Below, piece by piece: positions 32,106 through 35,696 of a stretch of DNA of 35,696 bases (positions are counted from its first letter, which is position 1; each line of letters opens with the position of its first letter). The translations under genes were made by a program, and so were the position numbers. Below the pieces are notes generated by a model. That model did no database searches, had not been told where the DNA came from, and saw nothing but the letters and a program-made list of their open reading frames with translations. This stretch comes from Oscillospiraceae bacterium (GTDB taxonomy: Bacteria > Bacillota > Clostridia > Oscillospirales > Oscillospiraceae). The stretch lies in contig SVKT01000002.1 of assembly GCA_015068335.1 (NCBI GenBank), positions 1 through 35,696 on the forward strand, given 5' to 3'.

Positions 32106-34004
32106 ATGAACCGATTTCGAAGACCTCTTTTGTTCTTGCTGGACAGTGTGATCCTGCTGGTGGTCGCCCTGCTTTTGAGCGAATTTTCCCTGCGGTACGG
32201 CTTGTCCGACGCGGTGGGCATCGGCAGGCTGCCTGAAAATCTGCTGCTGCTGTACGGCTGCACGGTGCTGTTTCAGGTCCTGTTCCATACATACGACAGT
32301 CTGTGGCGCTATGCGGAGAGTCGGGAGTACCTGTTTTTGCTGCTGGCCGCCGGCTGCGGCTTTGCGGCGTATGAGGTCGTCAGCCGCTTTGTCCTTCGCG
32401 AGACCGTGATCTCTTTCTTGCTGCTGGTGGCGATTTCCAGTCTGTGGGTGCTGCTGATGCTGCTGGCGCGCTTTGCCTACCGTGTTTACCGCAGCCGGGT
32501 GCTGTTCCGCAGGGAGGGGACGAAAGTCCCGGTGGCCATTGTGGGCGCCGGCGCGGCAGGCGTGCAGTTGTTGGAGGAATTGTGCAGCAACCCGGACAGC
32601 CGCTATGCGGTCCAGTGCTTTTTCGACGATGACCCGGCCAAGATCCATAACCGCATCCACGGCGTAGAGGTCAAAGGCCGCATTTCCGACATTCCGGACC
32701 GTCTGCGGGCGATGGACATTCGCGAATTGCTGGTGGCGATCCCGTCCATCACGGAGGAGCGCCGTCAGGAGATCCTGCGGGAACTGTCCGGACTGGATCG
32801 GGTGCGGGTGACCATTCTGCCCGGCAGGCTGGATCTGCTCTCTCAAAAGCCGATCCGGAGCCAACTCCGTGAGATCAAGATCGAAGACCTGCTGGGCCGC
32901 AAGCCGGTGCAGTTGGACAGCGAGCCGGTGGACGCGTATGTAAGAGGAAAGACCGTAATGGTCACCGGCGGCGGCGGATCCATCGGTTCGGAACTGTGCC
33001 GCCAGATCGCAAAACATCGTCCGAAGAAACTGGTCGTTGTGGACATTTACGAAAACAACGCCTACGACATTCAGCAGGAACTGCGGTATCTTTACGGCGA
33101 GAAACTGGATCTCACCGTGGAGATCGCCTCGGTCCGTGACGCCGGGCGGCTGGGGCAACTGTTTGCGGCCTACCGCCCCCAGGTGGTGTTCCACGCCGCG
33201 GCGCACAAGCACGTGCCGCTGATGGAGCAGAGCCCCCAGGAGGCGGTGCGGAACAATGTGTTCGGCACGCTGAATCTGGTGCGGACGGCGGATGCATACG
33301 GCGTGGAGAAGTTCATCCAGATCTCCACGGACAAGGCGGTCAACCCCACCTCCGTGATGGGCGCCACGAAGCGTCTGTGCGAAATGATCCTGCAATCGAT
33401 GAAGGGACGGAGCAATACCACCTTCGCCGCGGTGCGCTTTGGCAACGTGCTGGGCTCCAACGGCAGCGTGGTCCCGCTGTTCAAGCGGCAGATCGCCGCG
33501 GGCGGCCCCATCACCATCACGGATAAGCGCATCATCCGCTACTTTATGACCATCCCCGAAGCCGCCCAACTGGTGTTGCAGGCGGGCGCGATGGCGCAGC
33601 AGAATGAACTGTATGTGCTGGATATGGGTCAGCCGGTGAAGATCCTGGATCTGGCGGAAAACCTGATCCGCCTGTCCGGCTATATGCCCTACCGCGACAT
33701 CGACATTGTGGAGACCGGTCTCCGCCCCGGCGAAAAGTTATACGAAGAACTGCTGGTGGCCAGCCGGGACATTGAAAAGACGGAAAACGAGCAGATCTTC
33801 ATTGAACGCCAGCCGGCCATTACGCCGGAGGAACTGCGGGATAAACTGGCGGTTCTGGAAGCGGCGCTGGAAAAGAACGACCCTAAGGTCATTCGCAGCG
33901 CCATCCATCAGGTGGTTCCTTATTTCTACGAGCCTGAGGAACTGAATCAAAATCAGGGCGACGAAGTGGAGATCCCCGAACAGGATCCCACCGTGGTACA
34001 GTAA
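32106..34004 (+). CDS. pglF: Membrane UDP-GlcNAc 4,6-dehydratase, PglF/CapD/FlaA1-like
   Basis: A 632-residue protein. Four membrane segments fall in the first 130 residues. A CoA-binding-like Rossmann domain follows (VAIVGAGAAGVQLLEEL near 145), then the catalytic SDR domain from about 285: VTGGGGSIGSELCRQIA, AAAHKHVPLMEQSP near 363 and STDKAVNPTSVMGATKR near 408, where Met-xxx-Lys replaces Tyr-xxx-Lys, as known for PglF/PseB-type enzymes. It makes UDP-4-keto-6-deoxy-GlcNAc, the substrate of the PglE-like aminotransferase 16 kb upstream. It stands alone with its own terminator, separated from the operon by phage locus B. Confidence 0.9.
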   Translation: MNRFRRPLLFLLDSVILLVVALLLSEFSLRYGLSDAVGIGRLPENLLLLYGCTVLFQVLFHTYDSLWRYAESREYLFLLLAAGCGFAAYEVVSRFVLRETVISFLLLVAISSLWVLLMLLARFAYRVYRSRVLFRREGTKVPVAIVGAGAAGVQLLEELCSNPDSRYAVQCFFDDDPAKIHNRIHGVEVKGRISDIPDRLRAMDIRELLVAIPSITEERRQEILRELSGLDRVRVTILPGRLDLLSQKPIRSQLREIKIEDLLGRKPVQLDSEPVDAYVRGKTVMVTGGGGSIGSELCRQIAKHRPKKLVVVDIYENNAYDIQQELRYLYGEKLDLTVEIASVRDAGRLGQLFAAYRPQVVFHAAAHKHVPLMEQSPQEAVRNNVFGTLNLVRTADAYGVEKFIQISTDKAVNPTSVMGATKRLCEMILQSMKGRSNTTFAAVRFGNVLGSNGSVVPLFKRQIAAGGPITITDKRIIRYFMTIPEAAQLVLQAGAMAQQNELYVLDMGQPVKILDLAENLIRLSGYMPYRDIDIVETGLRPGEKLYEELLVASRDIEKTENEQIFIERQPAITPEELRDKLAVLEAALEKNDPKVIRSAIHQVVPYFYEPEELNQNQGDEVEIPEQDPTVVQ

Positions 34005-34013
34005 GCCGATAAA

Positions 34014-34046
34014 AAAGCACCTCGCACAAATCGTGCGAGGTGCTTT
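34014..34046. terminator. Bidirectional terminator between pglF and recR
   Basis: A perfect 12-bp stem (34016-34027 with 34033-34044, loop AAATC), with an A-run before it and TTT after it. It can terminate pglF on the + strand and the rpe-recR unit on the minus strand. Confidence 0.85.
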
Positions 34047-34056
34047 CGTTTGCGTT

Positions 34057-34656
34057 TCAGATGTCCCGTCTGCCTTCCAGCGCCCGCATCAGCGTGGCGT
34101 CGTCGGCAAATTCCAGGTGTCCGCCCACGGGAATGCCGTAGGCGAGGCGCGTAATTCTTACATCGAAGGGGCGCAGCAGCCGCGCCAGATACATTGCGGT
34201 GGCTTCGCCTTCGGTGTCGGGGTTGGTGGCCATAATGACCTCCTGCACGCCGCCCTTTGCCACCCGGTCCAGCAGGGGCTTGATGGAAAGATCGTCCGGC
34301 CCCACGTGGTTCATAGGGGAGATCACGCCGTGGAGCACGTGGTAGTGACCGTTGTACTCGCGGCTGCGCTCAATGGCCACCACGTCCCGGGGGTCGGCCA
34401 CCACGCAGATGGTGCCTGCGTCCCGTTTGGGGGAGGAGCAAATGGGGCACAGCCCGCCTGCGGTAAAGTTCTGGCACACGGGGCAGCAGGTCACGGAGTG
34501 CTTGGCGTCCAGAATGGCGGCGGCAAATTCGGCGGCTTCCGCTTCGGGCAGACCGAGCACGTGGAAGGCCAGACGCTGGGCGGACTTGCTCCCGATGCCC
34601 GGCAGCCGGGCAAACTGTTCCACCAGTTTTTCCAGCGGTGCGGGAAAGTATTCCAT
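34057..34656 (-). CDS. recR: Recombination mediator protein RecR
   Basis: A 199-residue RecR of normal length. Helix-hairpin-helix region near residues 8-30 (EQFARLPGIGSKSAQRLAFH), a four-Cys zinc finger near 57-72 (CCPVCQ ... CPICSS), and a Toprim domain from about 83 (ICVVADPRDVVAIE, ATNPDTEGEATA). With RecO and RecF it loads RecA on gapped DNA in the cytoplasm. AAAGGAG precedes the ATG. It follows rpe by 33 bases in the same direction, probably in one transcript. In many Clostridia recR is next to dnaX instead, so this pairing is mildly unusual. Confidence 0.97.
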   Translation of the reverse strand: MEYFPAPLEKLVEQFARLPGIGSKSAQRLAFHVLGLPEAEAAEFAAAILDAKHSVTCCPVCQNFTAGGLCPICSSPKRDAGTICVVADPRDVVAIERSREYNGHYHVLHGVISPMNHVGPDDLSIKPLLDRVAKGGVQEVIMATNPDTEGEATAMYLARLLRPFDVRITRLAYGIPVGGHLEFADDATLMRALEGRRDI

Positions 34657-34689
34657 AAGCGTGATGCTCCTTTAAGTGTCAGATGTAGA

Positions 34690-35334
34690 TCAGCCGCGCA
34701 GCAGGGCGATGCGCGCGGGGATGTCCTCTGCCTTGTACACGGCGCTGCCCGCCACCAGCACGTTGGCGCCGGCGTCGATGCAGGTCTTGCAGGTGTCGGG
34801 GGCCACGCCGCCGTCCACTTCCAGTTCGCACTCGGGGTTCTTCTCGTCGATGAAGGCGCGGATGGCGGAGACCTTGGGCATCATATCGGCCATAAACTTC
34901 TGGCCGCCGAAACCGGGCTCCACGGTCATCACCAGGATCAGTTCCACCTTCTCGATAAAGGGCAGCACAGCCTCTGCGGGGGTCTTGGGCTTGACCACGA
35001 TGCCGGCCTTCTTGCCCTTGGCGTGGATCTTGTCGATGGCGGCGTGAATGTTCTCCTCCGTGTCGGACTCCACGTGGACGGTCACCAGATCGGCGCCGGC
35101 GTCGCAGAACTGCTCCACATAGCGCACGGGCTGGACGATCATCAGATGCACGTCCAGGAACATATCGGTCACCTTGCGGATGGACTCCACCACGGGGATG
35201 CCGATGGAGATGTTGGGCACGAACACGCCGTCCATCACGTCCACGTGGACATAGTCGGCGGCGGCGATGCGGTGGATGTCCCGTTCCAGATTGGCAAAAT
35301 CGGCGGAGAGGATGGAAGGAGCAATTTTGATCAT
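34690..35334 (-). CDS. rpe: Ribulose-phosphate 3-epimerase
   Basis: A 214-residue TIM-barrel enzyme starting MIKIAPSILSADF, the canonical N-terminus. It carries HVDVMDGVFVPN near residue 30, HLMIVQP near 62, the loop MTVEPGFGGQKF near 135 and LEVDGGVAPDT near 170, which hold the metal and phosphate ligands. It interconverts ribulose 5-phosphate and xylulose 5-phosphate in the pentose phosphate pathway. An upstream in-frame extension of 28 residues has no family similarity and was rejected. The Shine-Dalgarno is weak (AGAGGG). Confidence 0.97.
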   Translation of the reverse strand: MIKIAPSILSADFANLERDIHRIAAADYVHVDVMDGVFVPNISIGIPVVESIRKVTDMFLDVHLMIVQPVRYVEQFCDAGADLVTVHVESDTEENIHAAIDKIHAKGKKAGIVVKPKTPAEAVLPFIEKVELILVMTVEPGFGGQKFMADMMPKVSAIRAFIDEKNPECELEVDGGVAPDTCKTCIDAGANVLVAGSAVYKAEDIPARIALLRG

Positions 35335-35361
35335 AAGAAAGCCCTCTTTCTGTAAGATGTT

Positions 35362-35500
35362 CGGCGGCGGGCCCGGCGCTGCGGGACAGGCCCGGTGTCG
35401 CGTCAGGCGGCAGAGCATAGGATGATGCAGGCGGCAGGCGCCCCTGAACCATATTTCTGCGCAGTGCCCTGCCTCTCGGGTGCGGCGCCGCCGCTTTTTT
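35362..35500 (+). ncRNA. Candidate structured small RNA, 6S-like architecture
   Basis: The rpe upstream gap holds a + strand element whose ends pair (35362-35369 with 35486-35493) and which ends in a six-T run at 35495-35500. Inside, 35375-35382 can pair with 35461-35468, and an upper stem (35394-35399 with 35437-35442) carries a small terminal hairpin. The large internal bubble between them includes CCTGAACCATATTTC (ends 35457), close to the CCCTGAGCCGATATTTC bubble sequence of E. coli 6S RNA. Closing stem, central bubble and terminal stem-loop fit 6S RNA, at a slightly short length (about 140 bases). The folding and similarity were judged by eye. Confidence 0.4.
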
Positions 35501-35507
35501 GAATACG

Positions 35508-35540
35508 GAGCCGGTGGGGAAAACCTGCCGGCTCTTTTTT
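35508..35540 (+). terminator. Intrinsic terminator, + strand
   Basis: GAGCCGG (35508-35514) pairs with CCGGCTC (35528-35534), followed by six T. It is the second + strand terminator in a row after the candidate RNA, which supports a short + strand transcript ending here. Confidence 0.75.
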
Positions 35541-35549
35541 GCTGCCATT

Positions 35550-35578
35550 AGTGTACCAAACTCCGGAAGCGAAAGCAA
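35550..35578 (-). promoter_or_regulatory. Possible promoter for rpe-recR
   Basis: On the minus strand, TTGCTT (35578-35573), a 17-base spacer and TACACT (35555-35550). The match is modest. It would give rpe a leader of about 210 bases that runs antisense to the candidate RNA. Confidence 0.35.
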
Positions 35579-35673
35579 CCAATGACAAAAAATTTTGCTT
35601 GTTGCAAAAACAACCGAAAGCCGCAGTATATTATGATATTCTAATGCCAACCTAGAAGAAAGGCGGTGAGCTT

Positions 35674-35696
35674 TTGAAAGAGCGCATCGATTATGG
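35674..35696 (+). CDS. Start of an unidentified gene, cut by the window end
   Basis: A TTG start (LKERIDY) follows AAAGGCGGTGAG at a suitable distance, downstream of an AT-rich region (35590-35645) with several -10-like sequences such as TATATT and TATGAT. Only seven codons are visible, so no product can be named. The gap from 35335 to here otherwise holds only the RNA and promoter elements listed. Confidence 0.45.

Noticed and set aside
30588-33569. A very long minus-strand frame that would extend the portal protein far upstream
   Set aside because: The upstream part lies opposite the well-supported pglF gene, has a His/Gln/Arg-rich shadow composition and no similarity to portals. A strong Shine-Dalgarno fixes the portal start at 31847.
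35362-35500. Signal recognition particle RNA
   Set aside because: The GTCAGG near 35402 recalls SRP RNA, but the conserved GGAA-type tetraloop helix with the asymmetric loop is missing.
1-35696. CRISPR arrays, insertion sequences, rRNA and tRNA genes
   Set aside because: No regularly spaced repeats, transposase frames, cloverleaf-like sequences or rRNA motifs were found on reading both strands.

Overview
The window looks like a chromosome segment of a GC-rich, Gram-positive anaerobe of the Clostridia, most likely the Oscillospiraceae. This is inferred from S-layer homology (SLH) domains, strong Shine-Dalgarno sites, frequent GTG/TTG starts, rpe-recR housekeeping genes and the mix of envelope genes. 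Species cannot be named from the sequence alone.

Layout. (1) 1-3057 (+): the 3' part of a secreted phosphodiester-glycosidase protein with three C-terminal SLH domains. (2) 3103-11138 (-): 'locus A', thirteen tightly packed phage structural genes of PBSX/Xkd type (capsid, connectors, sheath, tube, tail chaperone, LysM protein, hub, baseplate). (3) 11319-11786 (-): a small membrane protein of the COG2426 family, with its own promoter and terminator. (4) 12038-28738 (+): a surface-polysaccharide locus. It has a ligase-like membrane protein in its own unit, then one 14-kb operon for bacillosamine-type sugar synthesis and loading (pglE, pglC, pglD), an LpxD-like acyltransferase, a PIG-L deacetylase, UDP-L-FucNAc synthesis (fnlA-fnlB-fnlC), two glycosyltransferases, a Wzy-like polymerase, a Wzz-like copolymerase and a Wzx flippase. 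(5) 28794-31847 (-): 'locus B', five phage genes (portal, scaffold-like, tail fibre and two small genes). (6) 32106-34004 (+): a PglF/CapD-type 4,6-dehydratase that supplies the bacillosamine branch. (7) 34057-35334 (-): recR and rpe. (8) 35335-35696: a 340-bp intergenic region with a candidate structured RNA on the + strand and the first codons of another gene.

How the genes fit together. PglF-PglE-PglD-PglC predict a repeat unit begun with a di-N-acetyl-bacillosamine-type sugar on undecaprenyl phosphate. FnlABC and a WbuB-like transferase add L-FucNAc. Wzx, Wzy and the copolymerase export and polymerise the unit, and the 821-aa ligase-like protein may attach it to an acceptor.

The most notable structure is the split phage module. 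In PBSX the order is portal-scaffold-capsid...baseplate-fibre-small genes. Here locus B carries both ends of that order joined together (portal, scaffold | fibre, small genes), while locus A, about 17 kb away in the same orientation, carries exactly the missing middle (capsid to baseplate). No terminase, integrase, repressor, lysis gene or recognisable tape-measure gene is visible, although every structural frame present is intact. This suggests a domesticated, two-locus contractile particle, possibly related to a gene-transfer agent; that function is inference.
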